Shown: positions 34,219 to 42,115, counted from the first letter of the stretch. The stretch is 64,000 nt of DNA from Spongisporangium articulatum (GCF_044465595.1 NZ_JBITLV010000005.1:62001-126000), one strand, 5' to 3'. Notes: generated from the letters alone by a model not told the origin. Numbers and translations: made by a program.

Positions 34219-34311
34219 GTCGCCGCCACCCGCCGTCCCTGCTCGCTCCGAACCCCTGGGACGCATCCTGCCGCCCGGCACCGACAACTCGCCAACGAGA
34301 CCCGCTGAGCC

Positions 34312-34375
34312 CTGAGCACGGTGTGACACCGCGCCCACCGGGTGAGCACTGTGTGACACCGTGCCCATCACGGGC
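34312..34375. repeat. Imperfect direct repeat with TGTGACACCG palindromes in the recC-corA interval
   Basis: About 30 bases from 34312 (TGAGCACGGTGTGACACCGC...) recur from 34342 (TGAGCACTGTGTGACACCGT...). The first copy holds a perfect palindrome CGGTGTGACACCG (34319-34331). Related GGTGTCCGGCGTCAC and GGTGACAGGTGTAACACC lie at about 34408-34444. They could be operators for the divergent promoters. The rest of this 466-base gene-free interval holds the corA leader. Confidence 0.6.
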
Positions 34376-34509
34376 CCCTCACGGACCGGGCGGCGCCGGC
34401 GAGCCACGGTGTCCGGCGTCACATCCGGTGACAGGTGTAACACCCGCGGATGTTCTGCCGATTGGGTGAGGGTCGTCCGCTTGGGCCGGGGTGCTTGATC
34501 ATCCAGGCG

Positions 34510-34540
34510 TAGGCTGGCGACGGTTGAGCGTCTGCCTACC
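34510..34540 (+). promoter_or_regulatory. Leader hairpin upstream of corA
   Basis: GTAGGC (34510-34515) pairs with GCCTAC (34535-34540), reinforced by GACG/CGTC inside, ending directly before GGAGGAGG at 34541-34548. A second possible pairing, GAGGTG 34544-34549 with CACCTC 34571-34576, would cover that ribosome site. Confidence 0.45.
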
Positions 34541-34556
34541 GGAGGAGGTGACTCGG

Positions 34557-34628
34557 GTGCCCTCAAATAGCACCTCTCACAGTCCCGACGTCCCTCCGCG
34601 ACGAACGCTCGACCCGGTGACGCACTGA
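34557..34628 (+). CDS. Candidate leader peptide upstream of corA
   Basis: A 23-codon ORF, GTG to TGA, reading VPSNSTSHSPDVPPRRTLDP then VTH. GGAGGAGG (34541-34548) lies exactly 8 bases before the GTG, the best ribosome site in the region, and the stop is 56 bases before corA. It has four prolines, with PDVPP in the centre. In Salmonella, short leader ORFs precede corA (corL) and mgtA (proline-rich mgtL) and control their expression with Mg; no homology is claimed, only the same position and composition. The ORF could also be a chance frame in the 5' leader. Confidence 0.45.
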   Translation: MPSNSTSHSPDVPPRRTLDPVTH

Positions 34629-34684
34629 CGCGCAGCTGAGGCCGAGCGCCCGCTCGCGGCCACCCTCCCTGGAGGTGAGCCGCC

Positions 34685-35824
34685 ATGGCCCGGAACCCGC
34701 TGAACCCGCTGTACCCCTCGACCCGTCCCTCGCTGCCCATGCCGCTGGCGGTCCTCCGCCCCGCCGCGCAGGCCCGCAAGGCCGCCGTCAGCTCGAAGGC
34801 CGTCGTCGAGGTGCCCAAGACCGACGCCCTGCTCGACGCCGCCGTCGACTGGGCGCTCTACCGCGACGGCCTGCGCGAGTACCCCGACGACTTCGAGCAG
34901 GCCGTGAAGGTCGCCCGCGAGGGCGAGGGCTTCGTCTGGCTGGGCCTGCACGAGCCGTCCACCGAGCAGCTCGACGAGCTCGGCGCGGTGTTCAACCTGC
35001 ACCCGCTGGCTCTGGAGGACGCCGCCTCGCCCAACCAGCGGCCCAAGGTCGAGCGGCACGAGAGCGACATCTTCGTGGCCATCCGCACGCTCGCCTACGT
35101 CGACAGCGTCGAGCGGCACGACGGCGGTGACCTGGTCGAGACCGGCACGATCATGGTGTTCGTCGGCGACTGGTTCGTGGTCACCATCCGGCACGGCCGG
35201 CACGCCTCGATGTCGGGGCTGCGCCGCCGGCTGGAGCAGAACGAGGACCAGCTGGCGCTGGGCCCCTCGGCCGTCCTGCACGCCGTCACCGACAAGGTTG
35301 TCGACGACTACCTGGCCGTGGTCGACGCGATCCAGGAGGACATCGAGGAGCTGGAGCGCCAGGTCTTCGCGCCCCGCGGCGGCACCGACATCGAGCGGAT
35401 CTACCAGCTGAAGCGGGACATCATCGAGGCCAAGCGGACGGTCTGGCCGCTCGCGGCCCCGCTGCGCGAACTGGCCGAGCGCCCGCGCCGGATGATCCAC
35501 CCCGACATCCGCGAGTACTTCCGCGACGTCGACGACCACCTGGCCCGCGTGCACGAGCAGATCGCCGCGTTCGACGAGCTGCTGACCTCGATGCTGCAGG
35601 CCGGCCTGGCCCGGGTGGCCGTCGCCGAGAACGAGGACATGCGCAAGATCTCGGCGTGGGTCGCGATCGCCGCGGTGCCGACGATGATCGCCGGCATCTA
35701 CGGGATGAACTTCCAGCACATGCCCGGCCAGAGCTCGCCGTGGGGCTACCCGTCGCTGATGGTGGCCATGGCCGGCGTCTGCCTGTTCCTGTGGCGCGGC
35801 TTCAAGCGCAACGGCTGGCTCTGA
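34685..35824 (+). CDS. corA: CorA-type magnesium/cobalt transporter
   Basis: A 379-residue channel subunit. A long cytosolic N-terminal domain (GEGFVWLGLHEPSTEQLDEL, EDAASPNQRPKVERHESDIF) is followed by a long stalk helix and two C-terminal membrane helices with YGMNF, the CorA selectivity signature, between them. The protein ends with the basic FKRNGWL. GGAGGTGA six bases before ATG 34685 is a strong ribosome site, although CACCCTC just upstream could pair with it. It is divergent from recC. An MgtE-N-like gene at the right edge is the only other Mg-related gene seen. Confidence 0.96.
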   Translation: MARNPLNPLYPSTRPSLPMPLAVLRPAAQARKAAVSSKAVVEVPKTDALLDAAVDWALYRDGLREYPDDFEQAVKVAREGEGFVWLGLHEPSTEQLDELGAVFNLHPLALEDAASPNQRPKVERHESDIFVAIRTLAYVDSVERHDGGDLVETGTIMVFVGDWFVVTIRHGRHASMSGLRRRLEQNEDQLALGPSAVLHAVTDKVVDDYLAVVDAIQEDIEELERQVFAPRGGTDIERIYQLKRDIIEAKRTVWPLAAPLRELAERPRRMIHPDIREYFRDVDDHLARVHEQIAAFDELLTSMLQAGLARVAVAENEDMRKISAWVAIAAVPTMIAGIYGMNFQHMPGQSSPWGYPSLMVAMAGVCLFLWRGFKRNGWL

Positions 35825-35828
35825 CCCC

Positions 35829-35882
35829 TGCGGTTACGCGCTGGTCCGCGCGCTCTTCCGGTCGTACCAGCGCGTAACCGCA
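35829..35882. terminator. Long hairpin after corA
   Basis: Perfect 17-base arms (TGCGGTTACGCGCTGGT) at 35829-35845 and 35866-35882 with a 20-base loop, between corA and the P1 peptidase gene. It has the same shape as the GATCATGC elements but an unrelated sequence. Confidence 0.85.
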
Positions 35883-35884
35883 AC

Positions 35885-35890
35885 TAGGGT
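35885..35890 (+). promoter_or_regulatory. -10 box of a probable leaderless promoter (P1 peptidase)
   Basis: TAGGGT, seven bases before ATG 35898 and just after the preceding hairpin; no Shine-Dalgarno sequence. Confidence 0.55.
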
Positions 35891-35897
35891 CGGCGCC

Positions 35898-36875
35898 ATG
35901 ACCCGGTTCGGTTCGATCACCGACGTGCCGGGCGTGCGCGTCGGGCAGGTGCAGCGCACGGGTGGCGGCTGGCTCACCGGGGTGAGCGTCGTCGTCCCGC
36001 CCCCGGGCACGGTCGGCGGGGTCGACGTGCGCGGCGGCGGCCCCGGCACGCACGAGACGGACGCCCTCCACCCGACCACCCTCGTACCCACCGTGGACGC
36101 CGTGACCCTTTGCGGCGGAAGCGCTTTCGGGCTCGCAGCGGCGGGTGGCGTGCAACGCTGGTGCGAGGAGCAGGGCCTCGGCTTCCCGGCCGGGCCGCCG
36201 GAGGACCCGACCTCGATCCGGGTGCCGATCGTGCCGGCGGCCGCGATCTTCGACCTGGGCCGGGGCGGGGACCTCGCCGCCCGGCCCGACGCCGGGATGG
36301 GCCTGGACGCCGCCCGCGCGTCGGGGGCCACACCACCCCCGCGCGGGGCCGTCGGCGCCGGGACCGGAGCCCGGATCGACGGTGCGAGGCGGCCGGGTGG
36401 GGTGGGGACGTCGTCCCGGCACGTGCCCGTCGGCGGCCCGGAGGGCGTCGAGGTCGGGGCGTTCGTGGTGCTCAACGCCGCGGGCAGCCCGTACGACCCG
36501 GCCACGGACGCGCTGCTCGGGACGGCGTTCGTCCCCGCCGACGTCGACCGGGACGAACTGCTGGCGCACCGACGCCCGCGCGTGCCCTCCGGCGACGCCG
36601 GGATCTTCGTGCCGCCCGCGACCAACACCACGCTCGCCGTCGTCGCCACCAACGCCCGGCTCGACCCGGCCCAGGTGACGCGGCTGGCCGCGGGTGCCCA
36701 GGACGGCATCGCCCGCGGGGTGAACCCCGCCCACCTGCTGGTCGACGGCGACACCGTGTTCGGGCTGGCCACCGGCGAGGTCGACGTGCAGGGGCTGGAA
36801 CTGCTGATGCTGCAGGCGGCCGCCGCGGACGCCGTCCTGCTGGCCGTCCTCGACGCCGTCCTGGAGAGCGCCTAA
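35898..36875 (+). CDS. P1 family peptidase (S58, DmpA/BapA-like)
   Basis: A 325-residue Ntn-type amino-peptidase precursor. ITDVPGVRVGQ at the N terminus, TLCGGSAFGLAAAGGVQRW, and NTTLAVVATNARLDPAQ near residue 245 (the autocleavage and nucleophile region of S58 enzymes) are recognisable, followed by ARGVNPAHLLVDGDTVFGLATG. Family members cleave N-terminal D- or beta-amino acids; the substrate here is unknown. It is bounded by hairpins on both sides and carries its own leaderless-type promoter, so it is monocistronic. Confidence 0.9.
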   Translation: MTRFGSITDVPGVRVGQVQRTGGGWLTGVSVVVPPPGTVGGVDVRGGGPGTHETDALHPTTLVPTVDAVTLCGGSAFGLAAAGGVQRWCEEQGLGFPAGPPEDPTSIRVPIVPAAAIFDLGRGGDLAARPDAGMGLDAARASGATPPPRGAVGAGTGARIDGARRPGGVGTSSRHVPVGGPEGVEVGAFVVLNAAGSPYDPATDALLGTAFVPADVDRDELLAHRRPRVPSGDAGIFVPPATNTTLAVVATNARLDPAQVTRLAAGAQDGIARGVNPAHLLVDGDTVFGLATGEVDVQGLELLMLQAAAADAVLLAVLDAVLESA

Positions 36876-36931
36876 TCGTCGACGCGGCGATCTCGGATGG
36901 AAATAGCACCCGAGATCGCCGCGTCGACGAT
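36875..36931. terminator. Long hairpin after the P1 peptidase
   Basis: Perfect 22-base arms (core ATCGTCGACGCGGCGATCTC) at 36875-36896 and 36910-36931 with a 13-base loop, beginning at the last base of the TAA stop. Confidence 0.85.
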
Positions 36932-36964
36932 GGGCGGCGGTACCTGACCGTCGGGGGCCGGGAC

Positions 36965-36970
36965 TAGCGT
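36965..36970 (+). promoter_or_regulatory. -10 box of a probable leaderless promoter (epoxide hydrolase)
   Basis: TAGCGT, seven bases before ATG 36978; no Shine-Dalgarno sequence. Confidence 0.55.
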
Positions 36971-36977
36971 CCCTCGC

Positions 36978-38054
36978 ATGAGACTTCCCGAAGCCGTCGA
37001 CGACGCGGTGCTCGACGACCTGCGTAGCCGGTTGCGCGCCACCCGGCGGGTCGCGCTCACGCGCGGCACGGGGTGGGACCGCGGCACCGACCCCGACTAC
37101 CTGTCGGGCCTGCTCACCTACTGGGCCGAGGACTACGACTGGCGACCGCACGAGCAGCGCATCCTGAGCCTGCCGTGGGTGCCGTTCGACGACGGGTTCG
37201 CCATCCACCAGCGGGCCGAGCACGCCGGGGCGCCGACCGTCGTCCTGCTGCACGGCTGGCCCGACTCGTTCCTGCGGTTCGAGCGGGTGCTGCCGTTGCT
37301 GCCCGACGTCAACGTCGTCGTCCCCGCCCTGCCCGGCTACCCGTTCGGGCCCGCGACGACCGAGCCGGGGTCCGGCGCGCGCCCGGCGATGGGCACCCGG
37401 GTGCTGGCCCTGCTGGCCGAGCTCGGCCACGAGCGTTGCGTGGTGGCCGGCGGCGACATCGGCACCGGGGTCGCGGAGGCGATGGCCCGGGAGGCGCCCA
37501 CAACGGTGGCCGCGCTGCACCTGACCGACATACCGCTGAACCGGCTGGCCAGCGTGCCACCGGCGGAGCTGACCGAGGCCGAACGGCGATACGTCGCGGG
37601 GGCGCAGGAGTGGTCCCGCACCGAGGGCGCGTACCTCCAGCAGCAGGCCACCAAGCCGCACACCCTGGCGGTCGGGCTCGGTGACTCACCGGCCGGGCTG
37701 GCCGCGTGGATCCTCGAGAAGCTGCGCAGCTGGAGCGACTGCGGCGGCGACGTCGAGACCGCCTTCGGCCGCGAGGACCTGCTCACCTGGCTGACGCTCT
37801 ACTGGGTCACCGGCACCATCGGCTCGTCGTTCGCGGCCTACGTCGAGCGCCCGCCCGCGGTGCTCGAGAGACTGGCGACGCCGCTGGCGGTGACCCAGTT
37901 CGAGCACGACCTGGTGAAGGCGCCCCGGGAGTTCGCCGAGCGCTGGTACGCCGTGCGGTCCTGGGAGATCGAGGCGTCGGGCGGGCACTTCGCGGCCTGG
38001 GAGCGGCCGGAGGCGTTCGTGGCCGGCGTCCGGCGGGCGCTCGCGCTCAGCTGA
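36978..38054 (+). CDS. Epoxide hydrolase-type alpha/beta hydrolase
   Basis: A 358-residue protein with an N-terminal epoxide-hydrolase cap segment (LRSRLRATRRVALTRGTGWDRG, DYDWRPHEQRI) and an alpha/beta-hydrolase core. LLHGWPDSFLRFE is the oxyanion loop, GGDIGTGVAEAMA carries the nucleophile Asp, and SGGHFAAWERPE the catalytic His. This matches the microsomal-epoxide-hydrolase-like bacterial group (EHN domain). The substrate is unknown. It is monocistronic, between hairpins. Confidence 0.9.
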   Translation: MRLPEAVDDAVLDDLRSRLRATRRVALTRGTGWDRGTDPDYLSGLLTYWAEDYDWRPHEQRILSLPWVPFDDGFAIHQRAEHAGAPTVVLLHGWPDSFLRFERVLPLLPDVNVVVPALPGYPFGPATTEPGSGARPAMGTRVLALLAELGHERCVVAGGDIGTGVAEAMAREAPTTVAALHLTDIPLNRLASVPPAELTEAERRYVAGAQEWSRTEGAYLQQQATKPHTLAVGLGDSPAGLAAWILEKLRSWSDCGGDVETAFGREDLLTWLTLYWVTGTIGSSFAAYVERPPAVLERLATPLAVTQFEHDLVKAPREFAERWYAVRSWEIEASGGHFAAWERPEAFVAGVRRALALS

Positions 38055-38058
38055 CCAA

Positions 38059-38121
38059 GATCACCGCGTGCATGCACCGATCGGTAGCTGCACTACCGAT
38101 CGGCGCACCGTACCGGTGATC
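38059..38121. terminator. Interrupted hairpin between convergent genes
   Basis: Inner arms 38073-38087 and 38093-38107 (one mismatch, core ACCGATCGGTAG) and outer GATCACCG/CGGTGATC at 38059-38066 and 38114-38121. It separates the epoxide hydrolase (+) from the GSP17M-type gene (-). Confidence 0.7.
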
Positions 38122-38129
38122 ATGAAGCG

Positions 38130-38837
38130 TCAGCCCTCGCCGCGGGCCGCGCGTTCGGCCGCCTCCCGCTCCTCGCGCCGCTTCTTCTCGATCATCTCGC
38201 CGTACGTCGGGCCCGTCGGAGCGGGGGCCGGCGTCTCGTCGGCGGGCGACTGCGGAGCCGGCGCGGACGGCGGGGTGCCCCAGCCCCCGGCCGGCACCTG
38301 GGTGGGCGGGGGCGGCGGGTACGGCTGCGGCGTGCTCGCCCCGAGCCCGGTGCCGCCCTCCAGCTGGCGGAGCAGGTTCATCGCCCGGCCCGCCTGTTCG
38401 GGCAGGCACAGCACCCGGTACTCGGTGGCCACGATCTGCGAGGTCGAGCTGAAGTCACGCCGGCCGCCGGTCAGCGAGTAGGCCAGCAGCGCGTAGGCCA
38501 GGCCGAAGGCGGCGCCGAGCGGGATCGCCGCCAGCCACGAGCCGTCCTTGCCCGCCCCGATGATCAGCAGCAGGAACCCGATCATCGCGCCGAAGTAGGC
38601 GCCCGAGAAGAGACCCGACATCGCCACCCGCGGGTAGGTGAGCCGGCCGGTGACCCGCTCGACCATCTGCAGGTCGACGCCGACGATGGTCACCGACTGC
38701 ACCGGGAAGTGCTGGTCCGACAGGTAGTCGACGGCCCGCTGCGCCTCCACGTAGGTGCGGTACGACGCGATCGTGTCGCCGCGGGGCGGGGTGGGCAGGC
38801 CGGGACGGGCGGCGCCGGTGGGACCGAGGTTCGACAT
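38130..38837 (-). CDS. General-stress-protein-17M-like membrane protein
   Basis: A 235-residue protein. An N-terminal alpha/beta domain (ASYRTYVEAQRAVDYLSDQHFPVQ, IVGVDLQMVERVTGRLTYPR) like B. subtilis GSP17M is followed by two membrane helices (about residues 70-92 and 100-120, GAYFGAMIGFLLLII), a VATEYRVLCLPEQA segment and a Pro-rich tail ending in charged EKKRREEREAAERAA. Its function is unknown. AGGGGGA-like sequence precedes ATG 38837. The tail may lie in the cytoplasm as a coiled segment. Confidence 0.82.
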   Translation of the reverse strand: MSNLGPTGAARPGLPTPPRGDTIASYRTYVEAQRAVDYLSDQHFPVQSVTIVGVDLQMVERVTGRLTYPRVAMSGLFSGAYFGAMIGFLLLIIGAGKDGSWLAAIPLGAAFGLAYALLAYSLTGGRRDFSSTSQIVATEYRVLCLPEQAGRAMNLLRQLEGGTGLGASTPQPYPPPPPTQVPAGGWGTPPSAPAPQSPADETPAPAPTGPTYGEMIEKKRREEREAAERAARGEG

Positions 38838-38903
38838 GTGATCATTCTCCCCCGCACCGCAGGCGGCCCCGCAACCGGAGCCGCCTGCGAATCGACTGGG
38901 AGA

Positions 38904-39506
38904 TTACTGGGTGCCGGCCCGGTCGGCGTTGGCCGCGGCCTCACCCTCGGACGAGAGGCCCGAGGTGCTCAGTTCCCCGCCCGCGTTCTCCAGGTGGGCG
39001 CGCACGAACCAGTGGAACAGCTCCAGCTGGTGCAGCTGACCCACGAGCAGGTCGTTGGTGACGTCGTCGAGGTCCTCGGTCTCCTGGGCCGCCTTGCGGT
39101 GGTCGGTGATGACCCCGGTGTAGACGATGTCGAGCGCGGCCAGGTGCTGGATCGCGCCCGCCCGGCCGACCGAGTAGTCGTCCCAGGTGCGCTGCTTGAC
39201 GATCGCGCCCGGCGTCCCGTCCGGCGAGGCGCCGAGGGTCGCGATGCGCTCGGCAACGGCGTCGGCGAACTCGCGCACGACGTCCACCTGCGGGTCGATC
39301 ATCTGGTGCACCGAGATGAAGTGCGGGCCCACCACGTTCCAGTGGGCGTGCTTCAGGGTCAGGTGCAGGTCGTTCAGCGCGTTGAGGCGCTGCTGGAGAA
39401 TCTCGGCCACCTTCCGGCCCGTGTCGAGGCTCAGACCGGGCACGGTGTACGACGGCTTGTCGAACGAGGGGGCCTTGCTGCTGGGTGCGTCAGTCGTGGT
39501 GGTCAT
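38904..39506 (-). CDS. dps: Dps-family DNA-binding ferritin
   Basis: A 200-residue mini-ferritin. The intersubunit ferroxidase ligands lie in LKHAHWNVVGPHFISVHQMID and EFADAVAERIATLG, the usual His...Asp...Glu spacing. The N-terminal extension is Ser/Thr/Lys-containing and the C-terminal tail is Ala/Glu-rich. It oxidises and stores iron with peroxide and may coat DNA. ATG 39506 is taken as the start; TATCGT seven bases upstream indicates a leaderless message. Confidence 0.94.
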   Translation of the reverse strand: MTTTTDAPSSKAPSFDKPSYTVPGLSLDTGRKVAEILQQRLNALNDLHLTLKHAHWNVVGPHFISVHQMIDPQVDVVREFADAVAERIATLGASPDGTPGAIVKQRTWDDYSVGRAGAIQHLAALDIVYTGVITDHRKAAQETEDLDDVTNDLLVGQLHQLELFHWFVRAHLENAGGELSTSGLSSEGEAAANADRAGTQ

Positions 39507-39513
39507 ACCCCCG

Positions 39514-39519
39514 ACGATA
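39514..39519 (-). promoter_or_regulatory. -10 box of a probable leaderless promoter (dps)
   Basis: TATCGT on the minus strand, seven bases before ATG 39506. Confidence 0.5.
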
Positions 39520-39605
39520 GGAGCGCCTTGTACTGACCGCACCTTGAGATGTCAAGGGCCGCGCACCCTTTGCGTGTGCGCGGCCCTCGATCACGTGCTA
39601 GCCGC

Positions 39606-40820
39606 TCAGCTCTTGCTCTTGTACAGCTCCAGCAGGCGACGCCCGACGATCATGCGCTGGATGTCGGCGGTGCCCTCCCCGATCAGCAGCATCGGCGCCT
39701 CGCGGTAGAGCCGCTCGATCTCGTACTCCTTCGAGTAGCCGTAGCCGCCGTGGATGCGGAACGAGTCCTCCACGACCTGCGCGCAGTACTCCGAGGCCAG
39801 GTACTTGGCCATGCCGGCCTCGAGGTCGTTGCGCTCACCCGAGTCCTTCTTGCGGGCGGCCATGATCATCATCTGATGGGCGGCCTCGACCTTGGTGGCC
39901 ATCTCCGCCAGGCGGAACTGCACGGCCTGGTGCTCGGCGATCGGCTTGCCGAAGGTCTCGCGCTGCTGGGCGTACTCGATGCCGACCTCGAAGGCGCGCA
40001 TCGCCAGGCCGCACGCGCGGGCGGCGACGTTCACACGGCCGACCTCGACGCCGTCCATCATCTGGTAGAAGCCCTTGCCGGGCTCACCACCGAGGATCTC
40101 GGCGCTCGTGGTCTCGTAGCCGTCGAAGACCAGCGGCGTGGTGTCGACGCCCTTGTAGCCCATCTTCTCGATCTTGGCCGGGACCTCGAGGCCCTTGCCG
40201 ACCTTGCCAATGCCCGGTTCCTTCTCGACCAGGAAGGTGGTCATGTTCTTGTAGACCGACTTCTCGCCCAGCTCGGTCTTCGTGAGGACCGCGACCAGCG
40301 ACGAGGAACCGCCGTTGGTCAGCCACATCTTCTCGCCGTTGATGGTCCAGGTGTCCACCCCGTCGGCCGTCGGCTCACCCTTGGTCGCCTTGACCTTGAT
40401 GGCGGAGACGTCGGAGCCGGTGTGCGGCTCGCTCATCGAGAAGGCGCCGCGCAGCTCGCCGGCGGCCATCCGGGGCAGGTACTTCTGCTTCTGCTCCTCG
40501 GTGCCGTGGTGGATCAGCATGTGGGCGACGATGAAGTGGGTGTTGATGATGCCCGAGACGCTCATCCAGCCCCGGGCGATCTCCTCGACGCAGAGGGCGT
40601 AGGTCAGCAGGGACTCGCCCAGGCCGCCGTACTCCTCGGGGATCATCAGGCCGAAGATCCCCATCTCCTTCATGCCCTCGACGATCGCCGTCGGGTACTC
40701 GTCCTTGTGCTCCAGCTCGTTGGCGACCGGGATGATCTGCTCATCCACGAAGGTCTTGACGGCCTTGAGGATCTCCCGCTGGTCGTCGGTGAGACCTTCA
40801 GTGTTCTGCAGGCGACCCAT
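39606..40820 (-). CDS. Acyl-CoA dehydrogenase, methylsuccinyl-CoA dehydrogenase-like
   Basis: A 404-residue flavoenzyme. MIPEEYGGLGESLLTYALCVEEIARGWMSVSGIINTHF, AFSMSEPHTGSDVSAI, RIHGGYGYSKEYEIERLYREAP and LIGEGTADIQRMIVGRRLLE-type sequence fit the acyl-CoA dehydrogenase family, and the overall wording is close to the Streptomyces SCO6469-type enzyme next to the ethylmalonyl-CoA pathway genes. It would oxidise methylsuccinyl-CoA to mesaconyl-CoA; another short branched acyl-CoA is possible. AAAGGAG precedes ATG 40820. It is a single gene here, with a short direct repeat (GCATCAGTT twice) just upstream. Confidence 0.88.
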   Translation of the reverse strand: MGRLQNTEGLTDDQREILKAVKTFVDEQIIPVANELEHKDEYPTAIVEGMKEMGIFGLMIPEEYGGLGESLLTYALCVEEIARGWMSVSGIINTHFIVAHMLIHHGTEEQKQKYLPRMAAGELRGAFSMSEPHTGSDVSAIKVKATKGEPTADGVDTWTINGEKMWLTNGGSSSLVAVLTKTELGEKSVYKNMTTFLVEKEPGIGKVGKGLEVPAKIEKMGYKGVDTTPLVFDGYETTSAEILGGEPGKGFYQMMDGVEVGRVNVAARACGLAMRAFEVGIEYAQQRETFGKPIAEHQAVQFRLAEMATKVEAAHQMMIMAARKKDSGERNDLEAGMAKYLASEYCAQVVEDSFRIHGGYGYSKEYEIERLYREAPMLLIGEGTADIQRMIVGRRLLELYKSKS

Positions 40821-40913
40821 GAGCCGTCGCGCTCCTTTGCATCAGTTGCATCAGTTCAGTGGTGGTGTTCGGAGTATGGACAGCCTGCCAGAGGCAAAGC
40901 ACCCTGGCTCGGT

Positions 40914-41834
40914 GTGACCGTCACCACCGGGGGACCCGCCCGCCGCGCGATCCTGGCCGCCGGCGTGCTGGGCGGGCTGGGCCTGATCGGGACGGCGGGC
41001 GCCCTGGTCTACGAGGACGTCCTGCCCGGCCGCGTGGCCGCCCTGAAGTGGCTGGGCCTGACCGGCCCGGCCGGCGCCGTCCCCGCCGTCCCGACCGGGC
41101 CGTCGGCCTCCGGCCGGTTCCGTTCCCACCGGCGCGGGGTGGACGTGAACTGGGCCGTCTCCTACCCCCGGGGGTTCGAGGACGACGCCCGCCTGCCGGT
41201 CTGTCTGGTGCTCCACGGGCGGGGGGCCAGTGCCGCGGGGATGCAGGAGATCGGCTACCCCCAGGTGCTCTCGGCGGCCGTGGCGGCCGGGGTGCCCCCG
41301 TTCGCGCTGGCCGCCGTCGACGGCGGGGAGACGTACTGGCACCCGCGGCGGGACGGCGACGCCCAAGGGATGCTGCTGGAGGAGTTCCTGCCGCTGCTGG
41401 CCCGGCGGGGGCTGCAGGCGTCGGAGAACGACCGGATCGGGGTGCTCGGCTGGTCGATGGGCGGGTACGGCGCGCTGCTGCTGGCCGCCCGGCTGGGGTC
41501 CGAACGGGTGGCCGGGGTAGTCGCCGAGTCCCCCGCCCTGTGGCTGGAGCCGGGAGACAGCGCGGCCGGGGCCTTCGACGACCGCGAGGACTTCGAGCGC
41601 AACGACGTCTTCACCCGCGCCCGGCTGCGGGCGCTGACGGGCGTGCGGGTCAAGATCGACTGCGGTCGCGCCGACCCGTTCTGGTGGGCCGCCCGCACGT
41701 ACGCGCAGGACCTGGGGAAGGCCACCGGGACGGCGCCCGAGACCGACTTCGGGGACGGCGTCCACACGAACCGCTACTGGCTCGCAAAGGCACCGAAGTC
41801 GATCGGATTTATCGGCAATGCGCTGGTCAGGTGA
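40914..41834 (+). CDS. Exported alpha/beta hydrolase-fold esterase
   Basis: A 306-residue protein. PARRAILAAGVLGGLGLIGTAGALVY is a Tat-like or membrane-anchoring signal; the body has LVLHGRGASAAGMQEIGYPQVL (oxyanion loop), GWSMGGYGALLLAARL (nucleophile) and a terminal GVHTNRYW histidine, as in esterase-D/mycolyltransferase-like folds. The start is GTG 40914; upstream sequence has no family similarity. An envelope-lipid or polymer substrate is plausible from the export signal. It ends just before the sulfur-operon promoter. Confidence 0.85.
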   Translation: MTVTTGGPARRAILAAGVLGGLGLIGTAGALVYEDVLPGRVAALKWLGLTGPAGAVPAVPTGPSASGRFRSHRRGVDVNWAVSYPRGFEDDARLPVCLVLHGRGASAAGMQEIGYPQVLSAAVAAGVPPFALAAVDGGETYWHPRRDGDAQGMLLEEFLPLLARRGLQASENDRIGVLGWSMGGYGALLLAARLGSERVAGVVAESPALWLEPGDSAAGAFDDREDFERNDVFTRARLRALTGVRVKIDCGRADPFWWAARTYAQDLGKATGTAPETDFGDGVHTNRYWLAKAPKSIGFIGNALVR

Positions 41835-41882
41835 GGTCCGGCCCCAAAACCGGGCAGAGGAGTCCACATGATGGACATCACT

Positions 41883-41912
41883 TTGACGCTGAAAGAGAGC
41901 GCGCCGTACCTT
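41883..41912 (+). promoter_or_regulatory. SigA-type promoter of the sulfur operon
   Basis: -35 TTGACG (41883-41888), an 18-base spacer and -10 TACCTT (41907-41912), the clearest two-box promoter in the window. Transcription would start at about 41919-41921, exactly where the riboswitch P1 begins. Confidence 0.75.
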
Positions 41913-41920
41913 CGTTGAAG

Positions 41921-42006
41921 CCATCCAGAGCGACCGAGAGACCTGGCTCGTAGACGTCGCAGCAACCACCCCGACTGGGGCAGGTGCTTCCGCCAGGAAC
42001 GATGGG
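41921..42006 (+). promoter_or_regulatory. SAM-I (S-box) riboswitch
   Basis: The S-box core is recognisable: CCAGAGCGACCGAGAGACCT, then GGCTCGTAGAC, GCAACC, a P3 hairpin CCCC-GACT-GGGG (41971-41982) and GGTGC followed by a short stem. P1 can form from CCATC (41921-41925) and GATGG (42001-42005); P2 from GCGAC (41930-41934) and GTCGC (41956-41960). It precedes sulfite reductase, a known S-box target. The P1 3' strand overlaps GGGAG at 42004-42008, the ribosome site of the leader ORF that follows, so S-adenosylmethionine binding may block translation of the leader. Confidence 0.8.
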
Positions 42007-42013
42007 AGCAGAC

Positions 42014-42115
42014 ATGACCCCGGCACCGAAGACCCCGCCGCTGACCAAGCGTGCCTACGTGGATCTTCTGCGGACCGCCAGCGCGGCGTGTCTGGCCGGC
42101 GTCTGCGCCGGCTGA
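42014..42115 (+). CDS. Cysteine-containing leader peptide of the sulfur operon
   Basis: A 33-codon ORF; the C-terminal part reads KRAYVDLLRTASAACLAGVC then AG. It matches the actinobacterial putative-leader-peptide pattern (RxxVDLLRVASAxC) found before sulfur genes. The two Cys codons are TGT 42089-42091 and TGC 42104-42106. ATG 42014 has GGGAG five bases upstream; an in-frame ATG at 42002 is an alternative. Ribosome stalling at the Cys codons when charged cysteinyl-tRNA is low would change the hairpins downstream. Cysteine-responsive attenuation by such ORFs is established in mycobacteria. Confidence 0.8.
   Translation: MTPAPKTPPLTKRAYVDLLRTASAACLAGVCAG

Noticed and set aside
34494..34506. 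TGATCAT words at 34496, 3551 and 38118 as repeat-family members
   Set aside because: They share only the 7-base core without the GCGCAAACG or CAGAAACC extension, within chance expectation.
34490..34684. M-box magnesium riboswitch before corA
   Set aside because: The GUUAGGUGAGGCUCCU-type core of M-box leaders is not present.
34219..34818. N-terminal extension of RecC to 34818
   Set aside because: Sequence before GTG 34218 is not RecC-like and crosses the corA leader; kept only as an alternative from ATG 34369.
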